Part shown: in pieces, positions 44,610-53,470 of the stretch
Numbering within the stretch: the stretch's first letter is position 1
Layout of the letters: the number at the start of each line of letters is the position of its first letter
Assembly (NCBI RefSeq): GCF_000746845.1
Contig: NZ_KN050846.1
Location: 1,185,394 to 1,249,393, forward strand
Direction: 5' to 3'
Source of the DNA: Altibacter lentus
GTDB lineage: Bacteria > Bacteroidota > Bacteroidia > Flavobacteriales > Flavobacteriaceae
Length of the DNA: 64,000 nucleotides
Translations under genes and position numbers: made by a program
Notes under the pieces: model-generated
Database searches by the model: none
Told to the model about the DNA's origin: nothing
What the model saw: only the letters and a program-made list of their open reading frames with translations

Positions 44610-44829
44610 CTCTTTTTAAGATAGTTCACAGTTTTTATTTTTGTAGGAATCCAGCTCTAGAGTGTCGTAGGAATTTTGAGAAATGTTTCATCTTTTTCCT
44701 TCAAAATCAATGTTGTGTTTGAAGAATTAAAACCCTTAAAACTATCTTAAATTTGAGATCAAAAATGTGACGTTATAAGTCACAAATATTTAAACGTATT
44801 TCTAGTTTTATAAACCATAAAACTAGGTG

Positions 44830-44837
44830 TATCTTTG
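44830..44837 (+). promoter_or_regulatory. -7 promoter box of prfC
   Basis: TATCTTTG, an exact TAnnTTTG match, ending 22 bases before the chosen prfC start. This position also argues against the upstream in-frame ATG at 44827, which would lie before the transcription start. Confidence 0.6.
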
Positions 44838-44859
44838 CCCATATTTATTTATAGAATCG

Positions 44860-46467
44860 ATGTCACTAAAACGCGAAATTGAACGAAGAAGAACTTTTGG
44901 AATTATCTCTCACCCCGATGCCGGAAAGACCACTTTAACAGAGAAATTACTTCTCTTTGGAGGTGCGATTCAAGAAGCGGGTGCCGTTAAAAGCAATAAG
45001 ATAAAAAAAGGAGCTACCAGTGATTTTATGGAGATAGAACGGCAAAGAGGAATTTCGGTGGCGACTTCGGTTTTAGCATTTGAATATGAAGGAATAAAGA
45101 TCAATATTCTAGATACTCCGGGACATAAGGACTTTGCAGAAGACACTTTTAGAACCCTTACCGCTGTCGATAGTGTGATCGTTGTGATCGACGTAGCCAA
45201 AGGTGTGGAGGAACAAACAGAGAAACTTGTAGAAGTGTGCCGGATGCGCAATATTCCCATGATCGTATTTATCAATAAGCTCGACCGGGAAGGGAAAGAT
45301 GCTTTCGAATTGCTGGACGAGATCGAGCAAAAGCTGAATCTTCGGGTTACACCGCTTAGTTTTCCTATAGGAATGGGGTACGATTTTAAAGGTATTTACA
45401 ACATTTGGGAGAAAAATGTAAATCTATTTAGCGGTGACAGTCGTAAAAATATTGAAGAGACCATTGAAATTGCCGATGTCAATCACCCGGATCTCGAAAC
45501 GATCATTTCAGAAAAAGCTGCGAATATACTCCGTGAAGAACTAGAACTTGTTTATGAAGTGTATCCTGATTTTAATCGTGATGAATATCTGGAAGGTACC
45601 CTTCAGCCGGTTTTCTTTGGCTCTGCTTTGAATAATTTCGGAGTACGTGAGCTACTCGACTGTTTTGTTGAAATTGCTCCAAAGCCCCGACCTAAAGAGA
45701 GCGATACGCGATTGGTACGACCTGAAGAAAAAGAATTTTCAGGATTTGTATTCAAAATTCATGCAAATATGGACCCCAAACATAGAGATCGTTTGGCGTT
45801 TGTAAAAGTGGTTTCAGGAACCTTTGAGAGAAATACAGCGTACTTGCATGTTCGGAACAATAAAAAACTTAAATTTTCAAGTCCGAATGCTTTTTTTGCT
45901 GAAAAGAAACAAATCGTTGATGTATCTTATCCCGGTGATATTGTTGGTCTACATGATACCGGGAACTTCAAAATAGGTGATACCCTTACCGAAGGGGAAG
46001 AGATGCGCTACAAAGGGATTCCCAGTTTTTCTCCGGAGCATTTCAAGTATATCAACAACGCAGATCCCATGAAGAGCAAGCAATTGGAGAAGGGGATCGA
46101 TCAATTAATGGATGAAGGTGTTGCTCAATTGTTTACCCTGGAACTCAACGGTCGTAAAGTGATAGGAACTGTGGGAGCGCTTCAATTTGAAGTTATCCAA
46201 TACCGCCTTGAACATGAATACGGTGCCCTATGTACATATGAGAATCTAAATGTTCACAAAGCCTGCTGGGTTGACCCAAAGAATCCTAAGAGTGAAGAGT
46301 TCGCAGATTTCAAACGTGTTAAGTCTAAATTTCTGGCTAAGGATAAACGCGGACAACTTGTTTTCTTTGCCGATTCGGCATTTACATTACAAATGACACA
46401 GTCTAAATACCCAAATGTTCATTTACATTTTGTGAGCGAATTCGAAAAACATAGTACTGTAAAATAG
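44860..46467 (+). CDS. prfC: Peptide chain release factor 3
   Basis: A 535-residue translational GTPase that recycles class I release factors from the ribosome. The G domain shows HPDAGKTT (G1), the switch Thr region ERQRGISVATSV, DTPGHKDFAEDT (G3) and NKLD (G4), followed by the RF3 domain 2 and the C-terminal domain ending with VHLHFVSEFEKH. The ATG at 44860 (MSLKREIERRRTFG) matches the usual family start. It is divergent from the adhesin operon and convergent with the gene at 46472-47176, the two stops being four bases apart. Confidence 0.97.
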   Translation: MSLKREIERRRTFGIISHPDAGKTTLTEKLLLFGGAIQEAGAVKSNKIKKGATSDFMEIERQRGISVATSVLAFEYEGIKINILDTPGHKDFAEDTFRTLTAVDSVIVVIDVAKGVEEQTEKLVEVCRMRNIPMIVFINKLDREGKDAFELLDEIEQKLNLRVTPLSFPIGMGYDFKGIYNIWEKNVNLFSGDSRKNIEETIEIADVNHPDLETIISEKAANILREELELVYEVYPDFNRDEYLEGTLQPVFFGSALNNFGVRELLDCFVEIAPKPRPKESDTRLVRPEEKEFSGFVFKIHANMDPKHRDRLAFVKVVSGTFERNTAYLHVRNNKKLKFSSPNAFFAEKKQIVDVSYPGDIVGLHDTGNFKIGDTLTEGEEMRYKGIPSFSPEHFKYINNADPMKSKQLEKGIDQLMDEGVAQLFTLELNGRKVIGTVGALQFEVIQYRLEHEYGALCTYENLNVHKACWVDPKNPKSEEFADFKRVKSKFLAKDKRGQLVFFADSAFTLQMTQSKYPNVHLHFVSEFEKHSTVK

Positions 46468-46471
46468 TTAC

Positions 46472-47176
46472 TTACAGGTAAATTGCCTGTATGTCTAGCC
46501 TGTCTCCGTTTCCAAAGGCTACTTGAAAGGCAGCATCGGAAACCAAACCACCCCCAAAAACAGCGCCGTGTAAATGTACACTGTAGGTACCCGGTTCTAG
46601 CGCAATGGTCATGGAACGCGAATTGTATATAAATCCTGTTGCCGTATCACAGTTTACATTTGAATATACAACACTTGTCATTCCGTAGGATTTTGAGGTG
46701 TCGGGTGTGGTACCATTCCCAAGATAAAAATAATTATGTGCCACTTTTGCTCTACCATCATCTATCTTGGTGATCCCATCATATCCTTGAAAATCGAGCG
46801 CCACGTAATATGTGATCACTACCAATGCTCGTTGGGTTAAGGTGAAATTCTTCTTGTAGAGTTGTGAGGCATTCAAACCTGAATTTGCCGTCGTTTGCAC
46901 AACTACCGGACTCTCGATATTTGAGTCGGAAGAAATTTCTCCGGATAAATTCCCTAATACCATGGTTCCATTTTGGTCCACCAAAACATTGTACATGGAG
47001 GAACCTCCAAAATTACTGCTGTTATTAACGTGGCTTAACCCTTCCACGCGAATCGTACTGCCACTTCCTGCAAGGTGTAGTGTTTCCTGAGGGTTCGTTG
47101 TCCCAATACCTACCTGAGCATTGCCCATGAAGGTGGCCGAAAGGAAAATCAAACAAAGAGCAATAGTATTTTTCAT
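46472..47176 (-). CDS. Secreted protein of unknown function
   Basis: A 234-residue protein with a signal peptide (MKNTIALCLIFLSATFMGNAQ) followed by VGIGTTNPQETLHLAG. This opening is common in Bacteroidota exported proteins that resemble phage tail-fibre-like shaft starts. The C-terminal part (about 100-234) is probably a compact beta domain with a Cys near the middle (NVNCDTATG). No sorting domain is visible. The start at 47176 is the ATG directly before the signal peptide. It lies 42 bases downstream of the gene at 47219-48367 and is probably co-transcribed with it. Confidence 0.75.
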   Translation of the reverse strand: MKNTIALCLIFLSATFMGNAQVGIGTTNPQETLHLAGSGSTIRVEGLSHVNNSSNFGGSSMYNVLVDQNGTMVLGNLSGEISSDSNIESPVVVQTTANSGLNASQLYKKNFTLTQRALVVITYYVALDFQGYDGITKIDDGRAKVAHNYFYLGNGTTPDTSKSYGMTSVVYSNVNCDTATGFIYNSRSMTIALEPGTYSVHLHGAVFGGGLVSDAAFQVAFGNGDRLDIQAIYL

Positions 47177-47218
47177 AATCAATGATTTAGTTCATAATAT
47201 GTTTTAACACAAGCGTAT

Positions 47219-48367
47219 TTAATTTTGTAAGAGCGGGGCATCTGCATTACCAGAGGAACATTCGCATCCTGTTCCCGGTCCGGACTCATATGTTATGGTG
47301 ACTGTGGATGTATCGCAGGTTCCTGCATTTGGAGCCGGCAAACATACCGAATAATCAAAAGTTACATCCCCTGTAAAGCCAACAGATGGAACATAGGAGT
47401 AGCTGCCATCCGGATTAAATGTGAAAGATTGTCCTGCCGGCGTGGGTCCCGAGGCAAGTGAAAATGTAGAACCATTGGGTATATTAATCCCATCCACAGT
47501 TCCGTTGAATTCTTCATTCATACAACTTCTTTCCGTCTTAGGAACCGCGTAGCGTTGTAGGATGAAAAATTTTCCATCACCATGGTCTGCGGTTGAAGCA
47601 AGGAGGTCGACTCGGGTAATTACAGATCCAACCGGGGCCAGATCCTCCAATAAGAAAATAGCGATACCTATGGTTCCGTTATTCTCCACTACTCTTCCCG
47701 AATTCCAGTAATCTACACCGGCGGGAGGTGCATTGAACAAAGGACCACTTTGGTTTGTAGGATACGATCGCACAAAAGTATCTCCCAAGAACTGTTGCGC
47801 ACCTCCTCCTACCGGTGTTCCATACACAGCAATGTAATAACAATTGTTGGCGTTCCGTTCGGTAATCGCAATGATTCCTCCTTGGTTGGAAGGAATCCCA
47901 GGGTTGTAATAGAGCGATTGGAGTTGCGCATCGGTTGTGCTTACTGCGGAAAAGTCATTACAAATATCCCTGCCGTTTGGATTGGCCTGAAAATAATGAT
48001 TAAGATTTTTATCTTGAAAAGCAGCCAATGCATCTACCGACCAATTTATGGTAGCACTGGAATTATTGATGATTGTCCCATTTCTAATTACCTTATTAGG
48101 ACTATGCCCATTGGGTCCCAATCGGGTCAAAGCATAGGAAGAAGGTGCTGCAATAGATTGGAATACCTCTCCATTGATGGTAATAGAACTTAATGTAGCG
48201 GGATCGGTTGAGAGCGATTGAGTGTCGTCCCATTGAAAAGTAACACCATTCGTTACAGAAGGCGCTTGGGTTTGTCCAAGACCGATGGCGGTAAGTAACA
48301 AGAAACTGAAACTTAGGATCACCAAATATGATGTGCCAGACTGAATGGTAGGTACAGTTATTTTCAT
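47219..48367 (-). CDS. Secreted protein with a single cadherin-like domain, unknown function
   Basis: A 382-residue protein with a signal peptide (hydrophobic core YLVILSFSFLLLTAIG, ending near LGQ). An N-terminal domain of about 270 residues has no family that I recognise; it contains Cys and Asn-rich loops (NANNCYYIAVYG). A C-terminal cadherin-like/VCBS-type domain (about 280-360, FNPDGSYSYVPSVGFTGDVTFDY) is the same type as the fifteen domains in the giant adhesin. The tail is CECSSGNADAPLLQN. No T9SS sorting domain is visible. The ATG at 48365-48367 was chosen because the -7 box lies 70 bases upstream and the longer frame would cover it. Confidence 0.78.
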   Translation of the reverse strand: MKITVPTIQSGTSYLVILSFSFLLLTAIGLGQTQAPSVTNGVTFQWDDTQSLSTDPATLSSITINGEVFQSIAAPSSYALTRLGPNGHSPNKVIRNGTIINNSSATINWSVDALAAFQDKNLNHYFQANPNGRDICNDFSAVSTTDAQLQSLYYNPGIPSNQGGIIAITERNANNCYYIAVYGTPVGGGAQQFLGDTFVRSYPTNQSGPLFNAPPAGVDYWNSGRVVENNGTIGIAIFLLEDLAPVGSVITRVDLLASTADHGDGKFFILQRYAVPKTERSCMNEEFNGTVDGINIPNGSTFSLASGPTPAGQSFTFNPDGSYSYVPSVGFTGDVTFDYSVCLPAPNAGTCDTSTVTITYESGPGTGCECSSGNADAPLLQN

Positions 48368-48436
48368 AAGTAGGGTATTTGGGTACTCGTCACAAGAATT
48401 GGTGTTATAACCAATTGGGGCTCTTATGATTTGAGA

Positions 48437-48444
48437 CAAATGTA
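48437..48444 (-). promoter_or_regulatory. -7 promoter box of the 47.2-48.4 kb gene
   Basis: Minus-strand TACATTTG, an exact TAnnTTTG match. A GTAGGAAAA motif lies 15 bases upstream of it (48467-48459 on the minus strand), in the orientation opposite to the TTTTCCTAC boxes of regions A and B. Confidence 0.55.
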
Positions 48445-48637
48445 TAACAAATGAAGTATTTTCCTACTAGACAGAATGTTATATTCGTTGTAAGATGCGA
48501 TAAACTCGTTTAAATGCATTTTATAACATGAGAAAAGAAGTTTTTAACATGCTTTTTTCTCGAGTTTAGGTAATGTTTAAACTTTATTTTCGGGAAATAG
48601 TCCGGTGAATAATACTAAAGGTGAAAGGAAGAGGTAT

Positions 48638-48665
48638 AAAAAAACCTCACAAAAAGTGAGGTTTT
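48638..48665 (-). terminator. Terminator of the rpoB-rpoC-DUF3467 operon
   Basis: AAAACCTCAC (48641-48650) and GTGAGGTTTT (48656-48665) are perfect inverted repeats around five A residues. On the minus strand the hairpin is followed by a run of T, five bases after the DUF3467 stop codon. Confidence 0.88.
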
Positions 48666-48669
48666 AAAA

Positions 48670-48990
48670 TTATGCTTCGCCTGTGGGGCCAAAATTTATA
48701 GGAATCGAAGGCTGTTGATAGTCCTTGATCTCCCCATGGGCTTTTTCAAAACGCTGCACATTGTCGTTCAATGCCTTTACCAGCCGTTTTGCATGCTGTG
48801 GTGTCAATATAATTCGAGACTTTACTTTGCTCTTTGGCACACCGGGCATGATCGTGACAAAATCCACTACAAATTCTGAAACAGAGTGATTAATGATCGC
48901 CAGGTTGCTATAGATCCCTTGGGCAACGGTCTCATCCAATTCGATATTGATCTGCCCTTGTTGCTGTTTTGGTTTTTTTTGATCTGCCAT
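48670..48990 (-). CDS. DUF3467 domain protein
   Basis: A 106-residue cytoplasmic protein of the DUF3467 family: a basic Gln-rich N-terminus (DQKKPKQQQGQ), then INIELDE...GIYSNLAIINHS...VDFVTIMPG and SRIILTPQHAKRL. The family is small, of unknown function, and is often found directly downstream of rpoC in Flavobacteriia, as here (57-base gap). The hairpin between rpoC and this gene suggests reduced read-through. Confidence 0.88.
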   Translation of the reverse strand: MADQKKPKQQQGQINIELDETVAQGIYSNLAIINHSVSEFVVDFVTIMPGVPKSKVKSRIILTPQHAKRLVKALNDNVQRFEKAHGEIKDYQQPSIPINFGPTGEA

Positions 48991-49013
48991 ACTCGTATAC
49001 TATGTTATAAAAG

Positions 49014-49037
49014 ACGAGCGCTCCGTAGAGCGCTCGT
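49014..49037 (-). terminator. Hairpin after rpoC, probable terminator or attenuator
   Basis: ACGAGCGCTC (49014-49023) and GAGCGCTCGT (49028-49037) form a perfect 10-bp stem with a four-base loop, 10 bases past the rpoC stop codon. On the minus strand it is followed by only a short T run (TCTTTTATA), so termination may be partial, allowing DUF3467 expression. Confidence 0.7.
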
Positions 49038-49047
49038 ATTGTTCTTA

Positions 49048-52000
49048 TTAGTTATAATTAACTTCCTGCTTCTCGCGGGTCATTTCTTCCAACTCTTCTT
49101 TAGAGCCTACAATAATATGGTCGTAACGACGCATACCTGTTCCGGCCGGAATTCTGTGACCTACAATTACATTCTCCTTCAATCCTTCAAGATCATCTAC
49201 CTTACCGCTTACAGCCGCTTCGTTCAATACTTTAGTGGTTTCCTGGAAGGAAGCCGCCGAAATAAATGATTTTGTCTGTAAGGAAGCTCGGGTGATTCCT
49301 TGTAAAATTGGAGTTGCCGTTGCAGTTTCGGCATCACGTGCCTCCACCAGAGCTTTATCGGCTCTTCTAAGGATAGAGTTCTCATCACGCAATTCTCTGG
49401 AAGTTATCATTTGACCTTCTTTCAAATTTTCCGATTCTCCTGCGTTGGAAACAATTTTCATCCCGAAGATCTTATCGTTCTCCTCAATGAAATCATCCTG
49501 GTGTACTAATTGATTCTCTAGGAACGTAGTATCCCCGGAATCTACAATTTGTACTTTACGCATCATTTGACGCACCACAACTTCAAAGTGTTTGTCGTTG
49601 ATCTTTACACCCTGTAAACGGTATACTTCTTGAACTTCGTTCACTAAATACTGTTGTACCGCCGAAGGCCCCTTGATTCGCAAGATATCTTCAGGAGTGA
49701 TAGAACCATCAGATAAAGGCATTCCGGCACGAACGTAATCGTTCTCTTGCACCAGTATCTGGTTACTTAATTTCACCAAATATTTCTTTAACTCACCCAG
49801 CTTAGATTCTACGATGATCTCGCGATTTCCTCGTTTAATTTTTCCGAAGGAAACCACACCATCGATCTCACTTACTACAGCAGGATTCGACGGATTTCGA
49901 GCTTCGAACAACTCGGTCACACGTGGAAGACCTCCTGTAATATCACCTGCCTTGGCCGATTTACGAGGGATCTTCACCAAGATCTTACCGATCTTGATCT
50001 TATCGCCGTCATCTACCATCAAGTGAGCTCCCACAGGAAGGTTGTACGAACGAATCACTTCGTCCTTCTTCCCAAGGATCTGTAGGGTTGGTATCTTTTT
50101 CTTATCTCTTGATTCTGAAATTACCTTCTCTTGGAATCCGGTCTGTTCATCGATCTCCACTTGGTACGTGATCCCTTGCTCGATATTCTCGTATTTGATC
50201 TTACCTGCAAATTCTGAAATAATCACACCGTTATAAGGATCCCATTGACACACAACATCGCCTGCTTTTACGGTTTGACCATCTTTTACATGAATGGTCG
50301 ATCCGTAAGGAATGTTATTGGTACTTAATACAATACCGGTCTTTTTGTCAACGAGTTTTATTTCTGAAGTACGAGAGATCACAATGTCTACCGTCTTTCC
50401 ATCAGAATCTTCCCCTTTTACAGTTTTCAATTCTTCGATCTCTGCAATCCCGTCAAATTTAACGACCAGTTTGTTTTCTTCGGAAATGTTCCCTGCAATA
50501 CCTCCCACGTGGAACGTACGAAGCGTTAACTGGGTTCCAGGTTCTCCAATAGACTGCGCTGCCACAACACCTACGGCTTCTCCTCGCTGTACCATTTTAT
50601 TGGTCGCCAGGTTTCTTCCGTAGCACTGAGCACATATTCCTTTTTTCGCCTCACATGTCAATGCCGAACGCACCTCGATACTTTCTACCGGTGAACTTTC
50701 GATCTTGGTAGCGACCGCTTCAGAAATATGATCTCCGGAAGCCACTAACAATTCTTTTGTCAACGGATTGAACACATCGTTCAATGCAGTACGACCCACA
50801 ATTCTATCCCGAAGTGATTCTACTACTTCTTCGTTCTTCTTTAAAGCAGAAACTTCAATTCCTCGTAGCGTACCACAATCTTCGATATTAATGATCACAT
50901 CCTGCGACACATCGACCAAACGACGGGTCAAGTAACCTGCATCGGCCGTTTTTAATGCGGTATCTGCAAGACCCTTACGAGCACCGTGTGTGGAAATAAA
51001 GTATTCCAGAATGGATAACCCTTCTTTAAAGTTCGAAAGGATCGGGTTTTCAATGATCTCTCCGCCACCTGAGTTCGATTTCTTTGGCTTGGCCATCAAT
51101 CCTCGCATTCCGGTCAACTGACGGATCTGTTCTTTCGAACCACGCGCTCCGGAGTCAAGCATCATGTACACAGAGTTGAATCCTTGTTGGTCCTCACGAA
51201 TACGCTTCATAGACAGTTCGGTCAACTCGGCGTTGGTCGCGGTCCAGATATCAATTACCTGATTGTAGCGTTCGTTATTGGTGATCAATCCCATGTTATA
51301 GTTAGCAATGATGCCCTCTACTTGAGAATTGGCATCATCGATCATGGTTTGCTTTTCTTCAGGAATAATGATATCTCCCAAACTGAAAGATAATCCCCCT
51401 TCGAACGCGAACTTATATCCTAAGCCTTTGATCTCATCCAAGAAAGTCGCAGTAGCAGGAACACTGGTTACTTCCAAAATACGACCAATGATATCCCGAA
51501 GGGATTTCTTGGTCAATACTTCATTAATATAACCGGCTTCCTCCGGCACTTGCTCATTGAAGATCACACGACCTAATGTGGTTGTGATGATCTGGTTCAC
51601 AAGTTCTCCTTGCTCGTTGAAATCCTTGGTTCGTATCTTGATCTCTGCGTTCAATTCTACTTTCTTCTCGTTGTAAGCAATGATCGCTTCTTCGGCAGAG
51701 TAGAATGTTAGGCCTTCACCTTTCACTTTAATGTCTGGTGTCGACTTACGCAATTTGGTCATATAATATAATCCCAATACCATATCCTGAGAAGGTACTG
51801 CTACGGGAGATCCGTTGGCAGGGTTCAAGATATTGTGAGATGCGAGCATTAACAATTGTGCTTCGAGGATCGCTTCCGGTCCTAACGGCAAATGCACTGC
51901 CATCTGGTCACCATCGAAATCGGCGTTGAACGCAGTACACACCAACGGGTGTAATTGTATTGCTTTTCCTTCAATTAATTTTGGCTGAAATGCCTGGATC

Positions 52001-53346
52001 CCCAAACGGTGAAGTGTAGGAGCCCGGTTAAGTAACACCGGATGTCCTTTTAACACATTCTCCAGAATGTCCCAAACAACAGGTTCTTTTTTGTCGATGA
52101 TCTTCTTTGCAGACTTCACAGTTTTTACAATCCCTCGTTCGATCAATTTACGGATCACAAATGGCTTGTACAGCTCGGCTGCCATATCTTTAGGAAGACC
52201 ACATTCAAACAATTTCAATTCGGGTCCTACCACAATCACCGAACGTGCCGAATAATCCACACGCTTTCCTAAAAGGTTTTGACGAAAACGTCCTTGTTTC
52301 CCTTTTAATGAATCTGAAAGTGATTTCAACGGTCGGTTGCTGTCGGTTTTCACCGCAGAAGACTTACGTGTATTGTCGAATAAAGAATCTACAGACTCCT
52401 GAAGCATTCGCTTCTCATTTCGAAGGATCACCTCCGGTGCTTTGATCTCCATCAGTCGCTTCAAACGATTGTTACGAATAATCACACGTCTGTACAGATC
52501 ATTAAGATCGGAAGTCGCAAAACGACCACCGTCCAATGGCACCAACGGGCGCAATTCCGGCGGGATCACAGGAATGACCTTCATGATCATCCAGGCCGGT
52601 TTATTCTCACGGTTCTTATTTGCATCCCGAAGAGCTTCTACTACTTGAAGTCGCTTTAAAGCTTCGGTTTTACGTTGTTTTGAGGTTTCGTTATTCGCCT
52701 TGTGTCGTAAGTTGTACGACAACTGGTCCAGATCGATACGGTTTAAAAGATCGATCAAACACTCTGCACCCATCTTTGCAATGAACTTGTTTGGGTCGCT
52801 TTCTTCTAGGTACAGATTTTCCTGTGGAAGTGTATCCAGGATCGCCAGATATTCTTCTTCCGTTAAGAAATCCATCTTCTTCACAGGTTCTCCGTCTTCA
52901 TATTTTGCAATACCGGGCTGGATAACAACATATCTTTCATAATAGATGATCATGTCCAACTTCTTAGAAGGCAATCCAAGAAGGTATCCAATCTTGTTAG
53001 GCAAACTACGGAAGTACCAAATGTGCGCAACGGGAACTACCAAGTTGATATGCCCCACGCGGTCACGACGTACTTTCTTTTCGGTCACCTCTACACCACA
53101 ACGGTCACATACGATCCCCTTGTAGCGAATTCTCTTATATTTACCACAGGCACATTCGTAATCCTTTACAGGACCAAAAATACGCTCACAGAAAAGTCCG
53201 TCACGCTCTGGTTTGTGCGTACGGTAGTTGATCGTTTCAGGTTTTAAGACCTCTCCACGTGATTCCGCTAAAATGGATTCGGGAGAAGCTAAACCAATAG
53301 AAATCTTATTAAATTTCTGCACTGTGTTTTCTTTATTTCTTGCCAT
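49048..53346 (-). CDS. rpoC: DNA-directed RNA polymerase subunit beta'
   Basis: A 1432-residue catalytic subunit. The N-terminal zinc ribbon ([20 protein letters not shown]), the active-site motif [12 protein letters not shown] with three magnesium-binding Asp residues, the trigger-loop region ending in [13 protein letters not shown] and the second zinc-binding cysteine group near [13 protein letters not shown] are all present. Length is typical of Bacteroidota beta' without the large proteobacterial insertion. It follows rpoB after a 124-base spacer that contains two hairpins. Confidence 0.98.
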   Translation of the reverse strand: MARNKENTVQKFNKISIGLASPESILAESRGEVLKPETINYRTHKPERDGLFCERIFGPVKDYECACGKYKRIRYKGIVCDRCGVEVTEKKVRRDRVGHINLVVPVAHIWYFRSLPNKIGYLLGLPSKKLDMIIYYERYVVIQPGIAKYEDGEPVKKMDFLTEEEYLAILDTLPQENLYLEESDPNKFIAKMGAECLIDLLNRIDLDQLSYNLRHKANNETSKQRKTEALKRLQVVEALRDANKNRENKPAWMIMKVIPVIPPELRPLVPLDGGRFATSDLNDLYRRVIIRNNRLKRLMEIKAPEVILRNEKRMLQESVDSLFDNTRKSSAVKTDSNRPLKSLSDSLKGKQGRFRQNLLGKRVDYSARSVIVVGPELKLFECGLPKDMAAELYKPFVIRKLIERGIVKTVKSAKKIIDKKEPVVWDILENVLKGHPVLLNRAPTLHRLGIQAFQPKLIEGKAIQLHPLVCTAFNADFDGDQMAVHLPLGPEAILEAQLLMLASHNILNPANGSPVAVPSQDMVLGLYYMTKLRKSTPDIKVKGEGLTFYSAEEAIIAYNEKKVELNAEIKIRTKDFNEQGELVNQIITTTLGRVIFNEQVPEEAGYINEVLTKKSLRDIIGRILEVTSVPATATFLDEIKGLGYKFAFEGGLSFSLGDIIIPEEKQTMIDDANSQVEGIIANYNMGLITNNERYNQVIDIWTATNAELTELSMKRIREDQQGFNSVYMMLDSGARGSKEQIRQLTGMRGLMAKPKKSNSGGGEIIENPILSNFKEGLSILEYFISTHGARKGLADTALKTADAGYLTRRLVDVSQDVIINIEDCGTLRGIEVSALKKNEEVVESLRDRIVGRTALNDVFNPLTKELLVASGDHISEAVATKIESSPVESIEVRSALTCEAKKGICAQCYGRNLATNKMVQRGEAVGVVAAQSIGEPGTQLTLRTFHVGGIAGNISEENKLVVKFDGIAEIEELKTVKGEDSDGKTVDIVISRTSEIKLVDKKTGIVLSTNNIPYGSTIHVKDGQTVKAGDVVCQWDPYNGVIISEFAGKIKYENIEQGITYQVEIDEQTGFQEKVISESRDKKKIPTLQILGKKDEVIRSYNLPVGAHLMVDDGDKIKIGKILVKIPRKSAKAGDITGGLPRVTELFEARNPSNPAVVSEIDGVVSFGKIKRGNREIIVESKLGELKKYLVKLSNQILVQENDYVRAGMPLSDGSITPEDILRIKGPSAVQQYLVNEVQEVYRLQGVKINDKHFEVVVRQMMRKVQIVDSGDTTFLENQLVHQDDFIEENDKIFGMKIVSNAGESENLKEGQMITSRELRDENSILRRADKALVEARDAETATATPILQGITRASLQTKSFISAASFQETTKVLNEAAVSGKVDDLEGLKENVIVGHRIPAGTGMRRYDHIIVGSKEELEEMTREKQEVNYN

Positions 53347-53382
53347 AATGCTGTATACTATGCTTTGTTTTTATTTGTTTTT

Positions 53383-53462
53383 GGAGTGTTTTTTCACTCC
53401 GGTTGAAGGGTTGGATGTCCTTTCCGTTCTCGTTCCTTTTTCTTCGGAAGACAACGGAAAGG
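53383..53462 (-). other. Two hairpins in the rpoB-rpoC spacer
   Basis: GGAGTG/CACTCC (53383-53388 with 53395-53400) and a perfect 10-bp stem CCTTTCCGTT/AACGGAAAGG (53419-53428 with 53453-53462). Neither is followed by a T run on the minus strand, so RNA processing or stability elements are more likely than terminators. Confidence 0.5.
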
Positions 53463-53470
53463 AATATTCC

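Larger units (their letters stand above)
44393..44859. other. Divergent intergenic region between the vWA adhesin operon and prfC
   Basis: A 467-bp AT-rich region. The left 220 bp is control region B. The middle (44640-44675) carries two further GTAGGAAT motifs, at 44643-44650 and 44667-44674. The right end carries the prfC promoter. No gene was found. Confidence 0.7.
48368..48669. other. Intergenic region between the secreted-protein gene and the DUF3467 gene
   Basis: A 302-bp region holding the promoter box at 48437-48444 and, at the right end, the terminator of the rpoBC-DUF3467 operon. Bases 48470-48635 are AT-rich with nothing else I can support. Confidence 0.6.

Noticed and set aside
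47750-48193. 147-codon plus-strand frame opposite the secreted cadherin-domain protein
   Set aside because: No promoter box or start context, and the composition is that of an antisense shadow of a gene with a clear signal peptide and domain.
53383-53462. Terminator between rpoB and rpoC
   Set aside because: The hairpins have A-rich, not T-rich, sequence on their 3' side in the minus-strand transcript, and termination there would stop rpoC expression.
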